Shown here: positions 7,585-14,062 of the stretch, piece after piece
How positions within the stretch are numbered: the stretch's first letter is position 1
How the letters are laid out: each line of letters starts with the position of its first letter
Source: Candidatus Dadabacteria bacterium
Lineage (GTDB): Bacteria; Desulfobacterota_D; UBA1144; Nemesobacterales; Nemesobacteraceae
Direction of reading: 5' to 3'
NCBI GenBank assembly: GCA_026709745.1
Contig: JAPOSJ010000053.1
Location: forward strand, 1-26,960
Length of the DNA: 26,960 nucleotides
Notes under the pieces: generated by a model
The model's database searches: none
Told to the model about the DNA's origin: nothing
What the model saw: only the letters and a program-made list of their open reading frames with translations
Position numbers and translations under genes: made by a program

Positions 7585-8961
7585 ATGGAGCTGTTGACAT
7601 TGATTCCCGATAAATCCATATTCAGAGAGTATGACATAAGAGGCATAGCGGGGGAGAGCATAACGGAAGAGGTTGTCGAGATAATAGGAAAGGCTTACGG
7701 AACCATGATAGCCCAATACGGCGGGGCGGAGGTTTCTGTGGGATATGACTGCAGAAAGTCATCCCCGTCGTTTCGCGACGCTCTTTGCAAGGGGATAGTA
7801 TCAACCGGCTTAAATGTAGTCGACATAGGAATGGTGACGACTCCAATGGTTTATTTTTCCACCTTCACCTCGGGTGTAGACGGAGGAGTGATGGTAACTG
7901 CCAGTCATAATCCTTCCGAGTACAATGGGCTCAAAATGTGTGTCGGCCGGAATTCTCTTTTCGGCAAAGGCATACAAAAAATAAAAAAAGAGGTTGAGAA
8001 AGGGAAATTTAAAACGGGGAAGGGCAGAAAAAGGAAAGCGAATATAGTTGATAGCTATCTTGAGTTTCTTGAGGAGAAAATTCATATAAAGCCCGGCATA
8101 AAAGTTGCCGCGGACGGAGGCAATGGAACCGCGGGTGTAGCCTGCCCGGAAATACTCAGAAGATTTGGCTGCGAACTTCATGAGCTCTACATGAATCCCG
8201 ACGGGGATTTTCCGAACCATCACCCCGATCCCACAGTCGAGGAGAATCTCTCCGACATAAAGAAAAAGATTGCGGAAGCCGGTCTTGACGTAGGCCTTGC
8301 GTTTGATGGAGACGCAGACAGGATAGGAATTGTCGATGAGCGAGGAAGGGCCATCAGAGGAGATATGCTGCTTCTCGTTTATTCGCTTGATCTGCTGCAA
8401 ACGAACCCGGGAGCAACTATAATAGGGGACGTTAAATGTTCCGGAAATCTTTTCTCACAGATACGGAAAGCCGGTGGGAATCCCATCATGTGGAAAACAG
8501 GTCACTCGGTGATCAAGGACAAGATGAAAAAGGAGGGCGCGGAACTCGGTGGAGAGATGAGCGGCCACATTTTCTTTAAAAACAGGTTTTTCGGATATGA
8601 CGATGCCCTCTACGCAGGACTTCGGTTTCTTGAAATTCTCTCGAAAACGGGCAAAAAAACTTCAGAGCTGCTTGCCGGACTCCCGAAGACCTTCGCAACG
8701 CCGGAGATAAGAATTGACTGTCCCGATGAAATAAAGTTTCAGGTAACAGAAACTGTGAAGGGAAAGCTCGCAGAACAACACGAAGTGATCGACATAGACG
8801 GAGTCAGGGTTGAGTACCCGGATGGCTGGGGACTTCTCCGGGCATCTAACACAGAGCCAGCCCTTGTGCTTCGTTTTGAAGCCCAGACTGAACCAAGGCT
8901 TGCGGAAATAAGGGAAAACGTGGAGAGAATATTGAAGGAAACGATCGGGGAAATCTCCTGA
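7585..8961 (+). CDS. Phosphomannomutase/phosphoglucomutase (alpha-D-phosphohexomutase family)
   Basis: The enzyme interconverts hexose 1- and 6-phosphates through a phosphoserine, feeding GDP-mannose and UDP-glucose synthesis for envelope glycans. All four family landmarks are present in 458 residues: the catalytic serine loop TASHNPSEYNG (Ser107), the Mg2+-binding DGDADR (241-246), the sugar-recognition loop GEMSGH (323-328), and the phosphate-binding RASNTEP (419-425). The N-terminus IFREYDIRG is typical of the AlgC/ManB branch, which often accepts both mannose and glucose phosphates; substrate preference cannot be read from sequence. ATG 7585 lacks a Shine-Dalgarno; a TTG at 7600 preceded by GGAG is a possible alternative start. 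It is divergent to trpE and probably monocistronic. Confidence 0.92.
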   Translation: MELLTLIPDKSIFREYDIRGIAGESITEEVVEIIGKAYGTMIAQYGGAEVSVGYDCRKSSPSFRDALCKGIVSTGLNVVDIGMVTTPMVYFSTFTSGVDGGVMVTASHNPSEYNGLKMCVGRNSLFGKGIQKIKKEVEKGKFKTGKGRKRKANIVDSYLEFLEEKIHIKPGIKVAADGGNGTAGVACPEILRRFGCELHELYMNPDGDFPNHHPDPTVEENLSDIKKKIAEAGLDVGLAFDGDADRIGIVDERGRAIRGDMLLLVYSLDLLQTNPGATIIGDVKCSGNLFSQIRKAGGNPIMWKTGHSVIKDKMKKEGAELGGEMSGHIFFKNRFFGYDDALYAGLRFLEILSKTGKKTSELLAGLPKTFATPEIRIDCPDEIKFQVTETVKGKLAEQHEVIDIDGVRVEYPDGWGLLRASNTEPALVLRFEAQTEPRLAEIRENVERILKETIGEIS

Positions 8962-9004
8962 AAAATTAATTTGATCTGGACAAAAAATCTGAATTGTATA
9001 CTGA

Positions 9005-9054
9005 TCTGAATTAGTTTTTATCATTATCAGACCAATCGCCATAACTAATTCAGA
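9005..9054. repeat. 12-bp inverted repeat between convergent genes, possible bidirectional terminator
   Basis: TCTGAATTAGTT (9005-9016) is perfectly complementary to AACTAATTCAGA (9043-9054), with a 26-nt loop. It sits in the 101-bp gap between the convergent mutase and serine-protease genes. A direct copy of the left-arm core (ATCTGAATT) occurs at 8987-8995. The stem is AT-rich and the nearest T-run on the minus strand is about 15 nt past it, so it is not a textbook intrinsic terminator. Confidence 0.45.
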
Positions 9055-9062
9055 AAGATAAA

Positions 9063-10034
9063 CTATTTTGATTTATGAACTTGAGGACCTTCTATTTGAA
9101 CAGGTTGCTGTTTCAACCACATGGTGCCTTTGTTGCTTGATATAAATTTTAGGGAAGGTGTCCTCTCAAAAATCAGAGTCATCAAATGGTATGCTGTTAA
9201 AACAGATGTTTGCAGATCTTGTTTATCTTCAAGTCGTTCCACTTTTACTCCAAGTTCTTTGAGTTTCTGAAACCTAATTCCCTGACCATGAACATAAACT
9301 CTTTCATCACTGTTTATCTTTTCAGCATTAAAGTACGCCGCAATCTTATCAACAATTTCTTTTCTGTCTTCCTCTTTATAATCTGTACATCCGAACATTC
9401 TTTCTATAAGCCATTTCTTTACTAATTGCTTACTGTATGACAAAGCTTTTTCAGCTTCTATAACCAGCGAAGGACCCATGCTTTGTAGTATAGGGGCCCA
9501 AAGATGAGCCAATTTTACGTTGTTTTCAATATCTTTTTTTGCTTGGTTAAACGCATCCTTAATTGCTCTTGCAGAATGTGTCTTATTTGCTATGGAAAAT
9601 TGAGGGTCAATTGGACCAAGCTGACTCTGCTTCCCAAGAATGATTAGATTGCTTGCAAGACTTATCATGGCCCCGCCAGACATAGCCAAATATGGAACCA
9701 CTACTTCAATATGATTAGTAAATTTAGCATGTAAATAATCAACTATACTTTCAACGGCGTTAGGGTCTCCACCAGGAGTATGAAGTATCAGGGTCAGTCC
9801 CTTATCAATTTTTGCTTTGTACATGGCATCCATAAAGCCGTTAACATCTTCGTGCATGATTGACAAAGCTAAATCATTCTGCTTTTGTAGAAAAGCAGAG
9901 GCGTAAAAAATAACAGCCGTTCCACCGCGAAGTTTCGAAATTTCATCTAACTCAAAACTTAGGGAATCAAGGACCCAATCAGGGCTTCCTTTCTTCTCAT
10001 CAAATTTCTTTACTAATTCACTCCACGAAGCCAT
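9063..10034 (-). CDS. ClpP-fold serine protease of the SDH (serine dehydrogenase proteinase)/SppA-like family
   Basis: The 323-residue protein has the core of the SDH_sah/ClpP-crotonase-fold peptidases. HTPGG at 85-89 is the oxyanion-hole strand. AMSGGAMISLA (117-127) holds the likely nucleophile Ser119. LGKQSQLGPIDPQ (133-145) is the conserved loop that follows. There is no signal peptide or transmembrane segment, unlike signal-peptide peptidase SppA, so it is probably cytosolic or peripherally membrane-bound. The natural substrate of this family is poorly known. The start at 10034 lacks a clear ribosome binding site and lies 14 bp after a 64-residue ORF, suggesting an operon with coupled translation. 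The gene is richer in A and T than neighbouring core genes, suggesting acquisition by transfer. Confidence 0.8.
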   Translation of the reverse strand: MASWSELVKKFDEKKGSPDWVLDSLSFELDEISKLRGGTAVIFYASAFLQKQNDLALSIMHEDVNGFMDAMYKAKIDKGLTLILHTPGGDPNAVESIVDYLHAKFTNHIEVVVPYLAMSGGAMISLASNLIILGKQSQLGPIDPQFSIANKTHSARAIKDAFNQAKKDIENNVKLAHLWAPILQSMGPSLVIEAEKALSYSKQLVKKWLIERMFGCTDYKEEDRKEIVDKIAAYFNAEKINSDERVYVHGQGIRFQKLKELGVKVERLEDKQDLQTSVLTAYHLMTLIFERTPSLKFISSNKGTMWLKQQPVQIEGPQVHKSK

Positions 10035-10048
10035 TTAACTTTGGGGAA

Positions 10049-10243
10049 TTATCTTGCACGAAGCGTGTTGGTTGTCAGGGGGTGTTCTTGACTAGGAGGT
10101 TCGTACTCTGTTGGTCTTTCTTCTTCAAATGTCGGCAATTCATATATCTTGCTGACCTCAAGATATTGCTGATATTGTTCTTTTACTTTTTCTAATGTTT
10201 CTAAATAGCTATTTGGAGTTTTAGTTTTGTTGACCATCAGCAT
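10049..10243 (-). CDS. Small acidic protein upstream of the ClpP-fold protease, 64 residues
   Basis: The ATG at 10243 has GAGGAAAA directly before it, a usable ribosome binding site. The product has an N-terminal coiled-coil-like helix (YLETLEKVKEQYQQYLEVSK) and a Pro/Glu/Thr-rich tail ending TTNTLRAR, with no signal or membrane segment. I do not recognise a family. Close spacing to the protease gene (14 bp) suggests co-expression. An adaptor or substrate for the protease is possible, but this is only positional inference. Confidence 0.55.
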   Translation of the reverse strand: MLMVNKTKTPNSYLETLEKVKEQYQQYLEVSKIYELPTFEEERPTEYEPPSQEHPLTTNTLRAR

Positions 10244-10490
10244 TTTTCCTCGTCACTTTTTCTCAAAGCAAAAATTTAATACTAGCCTGTTTGTAAACTA
10301 TCGTGCAAATTACAATATGCACATTTTATACTGTTTTCATCTTTAAACCTTCCAATTACAACCATTGTTCAAGAAGCAATTAAGTTATCCGAGACCTAGG
10401 CATAGAACCTCTTTTGGACTTTACCTACTATTAAAAATACTGCGGTGTAGTTTTTAAGTCTTGCCGAAGATGAACTCATAGAGTTCTCCC

Positions 10491-10898
10491 TCAGGAGCAT
10501 TCCCTTATTGGAATAAACTTGTAGGACTTGATATCCGTTCCATCTGGTGCTTTCTTTATCACCCCCACGGTAACAGCCATTTCCTCACCGAACTCAAGAG
10601 AGTCTGGATTCTCTGTTTCAACCTGCGCCATAACCCTTACGCCTTCCGGGAAATCGACAAGAGCCAAAACATAAGGCACTTTGAATTCCGGCATGCTTCT
10701 TCTCACAACCGTAAAGGAATGGAGGATACCGGTTGGGCTTAGATACTTTTCCTCAACGTCGTCTGTAAAGCTTACTGGATCCGCTAGATATCTCGGGAAG
10801 GTCCAGTTATCGGATTCCTTGCAGTAACCCGCAATCAGTCTCACTCTGCCCTCATCATCAGTTGAGAACAAATCTTGTCTGAAAATATCTTCGCTCAT
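10491..10898 (-). CDS. DUF35-type OB-fold protein with degenerate zinc ribbon
   Basis: From the ATG at 10898 (ribosome binding site AGGAGAG, spacer about 6) the protein has 135 residues. It fits the DUF35/ChsH2-like layout: a short N-terminal helix, a rubredoxin-like segment around GYCKESDNWTFPR, then an OB-fold with LSPTGILHSFTVVRRS, YVLALVDFPEGVRVMAQVE and a final VIKKAPDGTDIKSYKFIP. In the family these proteins pair with thiolases or acyl-CoA-acting enzymes and may bind acyl-CoA. Here only one of the usual four zinc-ribbon cysteines remains (Cys26), so zinc binding is probably lost. No thiolase is adjacent. The gene stands alone behind its own promoter, which carries an operator-like palindrome. 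Confidence 0.8.
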   Translation of the reverse strand: MSEDIFRQDLFSTDDEGRVRLIAGYCKESDNWTFPRYLADPVSFTDDVEEKYLSPTGILHSFTVVRRSMPEFKVPYVLALVDFPEGVRVMAQVETENPDSLEFGEEMAVTVGVIKKAPDGTDIKSYKFIPIRECS

Positions 10899-10938
10899 GA
10901 CACTCTCTCCTTGCAATGATTGTTTAGCCTAGAAGGAA

Positions 10939-10966
10939 ATTATATACAACTGAAAACAGTTTTCAA
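10939..10966 (-). promoter_or_regulatory. Promoter of the DUF35 gene with overlapping operator-like palindrome
   Basis: On the minus strand TTGAAA (10961-10966) and a perfect TATAAT (10939-10944) are separated by 16 bp. A 15-bp palindrome, TGAAAACAGTTTTCA (10951-10965), covers the spacer and most of the -35 box, a typical place for a repressor. The predicted start of transcription is about 33 nt before the ATG at 10898. Confidence 0.6.
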
Positions 10967-11007
10967 TTTCCCCAGAAAAAGCAATGGTACGGAAACCCTT
11001 GTGCGGG

Positions 11008-11035
11008 TTGCAAAAAAACTGCAAATTCGTAAAAT
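11008..11035 (+). promoter_or_regulatory. Predicted thiD promoter giving a leaderless mRNA
   Basis: TTGCAA (11008-11013) and TAAAAT (11030-11035) are separated by 16 bp. Only six bases (CCTTAA) separate the -10 box from the GTG at 11042, so transcription should begin at the start codon. No TPP riboswitch can fit between this promoter and the gene. Confidence 0.45.
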
Positions 11036-11041
11036 CCTTAA

Positions 11042-11836
11042 GTGCCGGAAAAAATCCCAAGAGCGTTGACCGTTGCCGGGTCCGATTCAGGAGGAGGAGC
11101 GGGGGTCCAAGCAGACCTTAAAACTTTTACCGTTCTCGGGGTATACGGACTTTCAGTTCTCACATCAGTTACAGCCCAGAACACCTTGGAGGTAAGTGCG
11201 CTCCTCGATCTTCCCGAGCAGTTCGTGGGTGCGCAGTTTGACGCCGTAATGAACGACATAGGATGTGAGGCGGCAAAGTTGGGAATGCTTTCCAACGAAA
11301 AAATCATCAAGACCGTAGCGGAAAAAATAGACCTGTATAGAATTGAGAAGCTTGTTGTCGACCCCGTGATGAGCTCAAAAGGCGGAACTGCTCTTTTAAA
11401 AAACTCAACGGAACTTCTGAAAAAAGAAATTCTTCCAAGAGCACTCATAGTAACCCCGAACATTCCGGAAGCGGAGATTCTGAGTTCCGCAAGTATAAGC
11501 AACATAAGTGATATGAAAACCGCCGCCGAGAAGATTCACCTGCTCGGAGCGAAAACGGTTCTGATAAAAGGAGGACACCTAGAAAAAGACCTGCCCGCGG
11601 TGGATATTTTTTTCGACGGGGAGACATTTGAAGAACTTGTTAGCGAGAGGATTGAAACGAATAATACCCACGGAACCGGTTGCACTCTTTCGGCAGCCGT
11701 ATGCGCTTTTCTAGCAAAAGGAATACCCCTTCGACATTCCCTGAAGAATTCGAAAGTCTTTGTCACAGGAGCGATAAAAAATTCCTTGAAAATAGGGAAG
11801 GGACATGGGCCTTTAAAGCATTTCTGGAAAACCTGA
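11042..11836 (+). CDS. thiD: Hydroxymethylpyrimidine/phosphomethylpyrimidine kinase
   Basis: ThiD phosphorylates HMP and HMP-phosphate to make the pyrimidine half of thiamine. The 264-residue ribokinase-fold protein begins LTVAGSDSGGGAGVQADLK (9-27), the family signature that binds the pyrimidine. It has VVDPVM (105-110), VTPNIPEAE in the ATP-binding half, and the anion hole GTGC (211-214) followed by LSAA. Length is normal, so it is not a ThiD-ThiE fusion. The start is GTG 11042; no Shine-Dalgarno precedes it, but a -10-like TAAAAT lies six bases upstream, consistent with a leaderless transcript. No other thiamine gene is nearby, so this may be a salvage or stand-alone locus. Confidence 0.93.
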   Translation: MPEKIPRALTVAGSDSGGGAGVQADLKTFTVLGVYGLSVLTSVTAQNTLEVSALLDLPEQFVGAQFDAVMNDIGCEAAKLGMLSNEKIIKTVAEKIDLYRIEKLVVDPVMSSKGGTALLKNSTELLKKEILPRALIVTPNIPEAEILSSASISNISDMKTAAEKIHLLGAKTVLIKGGHLEKDLPAVDIFFDGETFEELVSERIETNNTHGTGCTLSAAVCAFLAKGIPLRHSLKNSKVFVTGAIKNSLKIGKGHGPLKHFWKT

Positions 11837-12044
11837 AACTAAGTACTAGTATTAATTCATACCAGTTTCGCCGCGTATAAACCGTTTTATAAATGGTACC
11901 GCCAGAACATATTTGCCACATCTGCTTTTTGTATATGATCCCGGCTCTCTTCAAAGTAAATTTCTATATAGATTAACCTTACGGAGTCGATTATATTAGT
12001 GGTTTTTCCAACCACCTTTCTTTAGAAAAAAATAAGGAAGTGAC

Positions 12045-12902
12045 ATGTCCAAAATCATGGATGGCAAAAGGGTCTCTCAAGAGACTAAAAAATGGATCAT
12101 CCAAAAGACCAAAGAACTTAAAGACCGCACAGGTGTAGTACCTGGTCTTGCTTCCATTCTGGTCGGGAATGATCCCGCATCCGAAATATACGTAAGGAAT
12201 AAGAGAAGAGCGTGCGGAAGATGCGGAATGTTTTCAGAAGAATATAATCTTTCGGAAGAAACCTCTGAAGAGGAGCTTCTTTCTCTGATCGGGCGCCTCA
12301 ACCTAGATGAGAAGATCCACGGCATACTTGTACAACTTCCACTTCCGATCCATATGAACCCTGCAAAAGTGATGAAAAAGATGTCTCCTAACAAAGATGT
12401 CGACGGATTTCATCCGGAGAACACCGGAAAACTGTACCAAGAAAACCCCGACGTCATTTCCTGTACCCCGTACGGAATAGAAAAACTCCTTGATTACTAC
12501 GGAATAAAGATATTGGGCAAGCATGTAGTGGTCGTGGGGAAAAGCAACATAGTTGGAAAACCCGTAGCTGCCTTGATGCTCAACAGGGATGCTACCGTCA
12601 CCATAGCCCATATAGAAACTCAAAACCTGCCGACCATAACCACCATGGCAGACATATTGATAGTTGCAATAGGAGATTCGCAGTTCATAAAAAAAGAGAT
12701 GATAAAAGAAGGAGCCGTAGTAATCGATGTTGGAATCAACAGAAACGAGAGCGGAAAGATTGTCGGCGACGTCGACTTTGAGGATGTGAAGGAAAAAGTC
12801 TCCTACATAACCCCTGTTCCCGGCGGGGTGGGTCCAATGACCATAACCATGCTTCTTTGGAACACACTTGAGGCAGCAGAAACATTCGCGCATGGAAAAT
12901 AA
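12045..12902 (+). CDS. folD: Bifunctional methylenetetrahydrofolate dehydrogenase/cyclohydrolase
   Basis: FolD interconverts 5,10-methylene-, methenyl- and 10-formyl-tetrahydrofolate for purine and formyl-Met-tRNA synthesis. Key residues are visible in 285 residues: the catalytic Tyr49 and Lys53 in EIYVRNKRRA, the folate-binding VQLPLP (96-101), KDVDGFH (117-123), the dinucleotide loop VGKSNIVGKP (164-173; most relatives have Arg before the Ser), and TPVPGGVGPMT (256-266). A clear ribosome binding site (AAGGAAGTGAC) precedes the ATG. A small hairpin (GTGGTT/AACCAC, 11999-12015) lies just upstream, too short to call. The gene is convergent with folK, 13 bp apart, in a cluster of folate and pterin genes. 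Confidence 0.95.
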   Translation: MSKIMDGKRVSQETKKWIIQKTKELKDRTGVVPGLASILVGNDPASEIYVRNKRRACGRCGMFSEEYNLSEETSEEELLSLIGRLNLDEKIHGILVQLPLPIHMNPAKVMKKMSPNKDVDGFHPENTGKLYQENPDVISCTPYGIEKLLDYYGIKILGKHVVVVGKSNIVGKPVAALMLNRDATVTIAHIETQNLPTITTMADILIVAIGDSQFIKKEMIKEGAVVIDVGINRNESGKIVGDVDFEDVKEKVSYITPVPGGVGPMTITMLLWNTLEAAETFAHGK

Positions 12903-12915
12903 CTTCAAACCCGGG

Positions 12916-13446
12916 TCAGCAAAGCGTCTTGGGGCCAGCGGTTTTTGAAATCGGCTGCGAATCCCCAAGTCCTGAGCATATGTCTCTCACGGCCATGTTC
13001 TTAACTGGATGCCAAGCGGCGGGTTCTATCTCAAGCAGGGGTTCCAGAACAAACCTTCTTTCATGCGCCCTAGGGTGAGGAATAACCAGAGAATCGGTGT
13101 TTATAACTAGTTGTCCATAGAAGATTATATCAAGATCTATCACCCTAGGTCCCCACCTTGTCGTTTTTTCCCTCCCGATCTGCTTTTCTATTGCCTTGAG
13201 ACGCATGAGAAGTTCAAAAGGGGAAAGTTCCGTTTCCACCTTGATAACGGCGTTTGTGAATCTTGGCTGGTCCTGCGGCCCCACAGGGTCCGATTCATAA
13301 AGTGAAGAAACCGCCACAAGATGTACGTACTTTTCTATTTCTCTCAAAGCTCTGGTAAAGTTCTCGCGCACGGGGCCAAGGTTGGCTCCAATACCTATGA
13401 AAACGATTCTCGGCGAAGATTTGTGCCCACTCAATGGAATACTCAT
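12916..13446 (-). CDS. folK: 2-amino-4-hydroxy-6-hydroxymethyldihydropteridine pyrophosphokinase (HPPK)
   Basis: FolK transfers pyrophosphate from ATP to hydroxymethyl-dihydropterin before dihydropteroate formation. The frame is open upstream to 13602, but that part overlaps phhB antisense. ATG 13446 gives 176 residues with an N-terminal strand IVFIGIGANLG (14-24), the ATP/Mg signature RWGPRVIDLDI (97-107) with both Mg-binding Asp residues, and PHPRAHERRFVL (123-134). The last ~25 residues extend a little past the usual end. There is no strong Shine-Dalgarno, but a -10-like TATATT (minus strand) is seven bases before the ATG, so the transcript is predicted to be leaderless. It is divergent from phhB across 25 bp. 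Confidence 0.94.
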   Translation of the reverse strand: MSIPLSGHKSSPRIVFIGIGANLGPVRENFTRALREIEKYVHLVAVSSLYESDPVGPQDQPRFTNAVIKVETELSPFELLMRLKAIEKQIGREKTTRWGPRVIDLDIIFYGQLVINTDSLVIPHPRAHERRFVLEPLLEIEPAAWHPVKNMAVRDICSGLGDSQPISKTAGPKTLC

Positions 13447-13471
13447 CCCAGTTAATATATAATGAACAATT
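13447..13471. promoter_or_regulatory. 25-bp divergent folK/phhB promoter region with overlapping -10 boxes
   Basis: Rightward, a perfect TATAAT (13458-13463) ends eight bases before phhB ATG 13472. Leftward, TATATT on the minus strand (13454-13459) ends seven bases before folK ATG 13446. The two boxes share two base pairs, so the -35 regions lie inside the opposite genes; both -35 matches are weak. Neither gene has a clear Shine-Dalgarno. Confidence 0.5.
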
Positions 13472-13750
13472 ATGGCACTTTTAACTGAAAAAGAAATTTC
13501 TTCTGCGCTCAAGAGCCTTGACGGCTGGCAGGGCGGGAAGGCAGAGATAGAAAAGACGTTCGTTCTCAGAAATTTCGTTGATTCCATGGGTTTTGTGAAC
13601 AAAGTCGCGCTTCTTTCCGAAAAGGTGGATCACCACCCTGATATTCTCATACGGTGGAACAACGTTTTCATAACGCTCTCGACCCACAGCGAGGGGGGAG
13701 TTACGGAAAAAGACTTGAACTTAGCAAGAGAAATAGAAAAAGCCCTCTGA
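13472..13750 (+). CDS. phhB: Pterin-4a-carbinolamine dehydratase
   Basis: This 92-residue protein dehydrates 4a-hydroxy-tetrahydropterin to the quinonoid form and normally supports aromatic amino acid hydroxylases or pterin recycling. The family signature EKVDHHPDI with the catalytic His pair (54-55) is intact, followed by IRWNNVFITLSTHSEGGVT, in which the conserved Trp-Asn and Thr-His pairs are visible. Length is typical for bacterial PCD/DCoH. No phenylalanine hydroxylase is in the window. It is divergent from folK, which supports a role in pterin/folate metabolism here. A perfect TATAAT eight bases upstream and the missing ribosome binding site predict a leaderless mRNA. Confidence 0.93.
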   Translation: MALLTEKEISSALKSLDGWQGGKAEIEKTFVLRNFVDSMGFVNKVALLSEKVDHHPDILIRWNNVFITLSTHSEGGVTEKDLNLAREIEKAL

Positions 13751-13773
13751 GGTCGAACCTACGCCTGCGGGAA

Positions 13774-14040
13774 TCAGTCGATATCCCTTATACGATAATC
13801 ATCCTCGCCAAGGGTAATGCTGTCTTTTTCCTCTCTGCTCATGCGCGGACTGGTTTTGTTGTCCTTGCCTAGAAACAGTTTCCTCAGAACTGAAGCCCCC
13901 GCTCCGAGCAAACCGAGCGCAACCAGTGTCAAGACGCCGAAAAATGTAAAAAGGCATACCGCCACAATCACGAAAAGCCCTATAAAAGGAAGAGAGAAAA
14001 AAGGAATTCTCCCCTTACGTATGTATATTTTTCCAGCCAT
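13774..14040 (-). CDS. Small membrane protein of unknown function, 88 residues
   Basis: The ATG at 14040 follows AAGGTG at a good distance and lies 22 bp after the secA stop, so it is probably cotranscribed with secA. A basic N-terminus (MAGKIYIRKGR) precedes a hydrophobic stretch at about 12-52, long enough for one long or two short membrane helices. A charged cytosolic tail ends with TLGEDDYRIRDID. I do not recognise a family. A helper for protein export is an inference from position only. Confidence 0.6.
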   Translation of the reverse strand: MAGKIYIRKGRIPFFSLPFIGLFVIVAVCLFTFFGVLTLVALGLLGAGASVLRKLFLGKDNKTSPRMSREEKDSITLGEDDYRIRDID

Positions 14041-14062
14041 TAAAACACCTTACTCAATATTA

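Noticed and set aside
7810..8400. 196-residue minus-strand open frame within the mutase gene
   Set aside because: It is antisense to a gene with all family motifs and has no recognisable sequence of its own.
10899..11041. TPP riboswitch upstream of thiD
   Set aside because: The conserved thi-box segments are absent and the predicted promoter leaves no leader.
12303..12968. 221-residue minus-strand open frame opposite folD
   Set aside because: It is a shadow of folD and overlaps the folK end; no motif or ribosome binding site.
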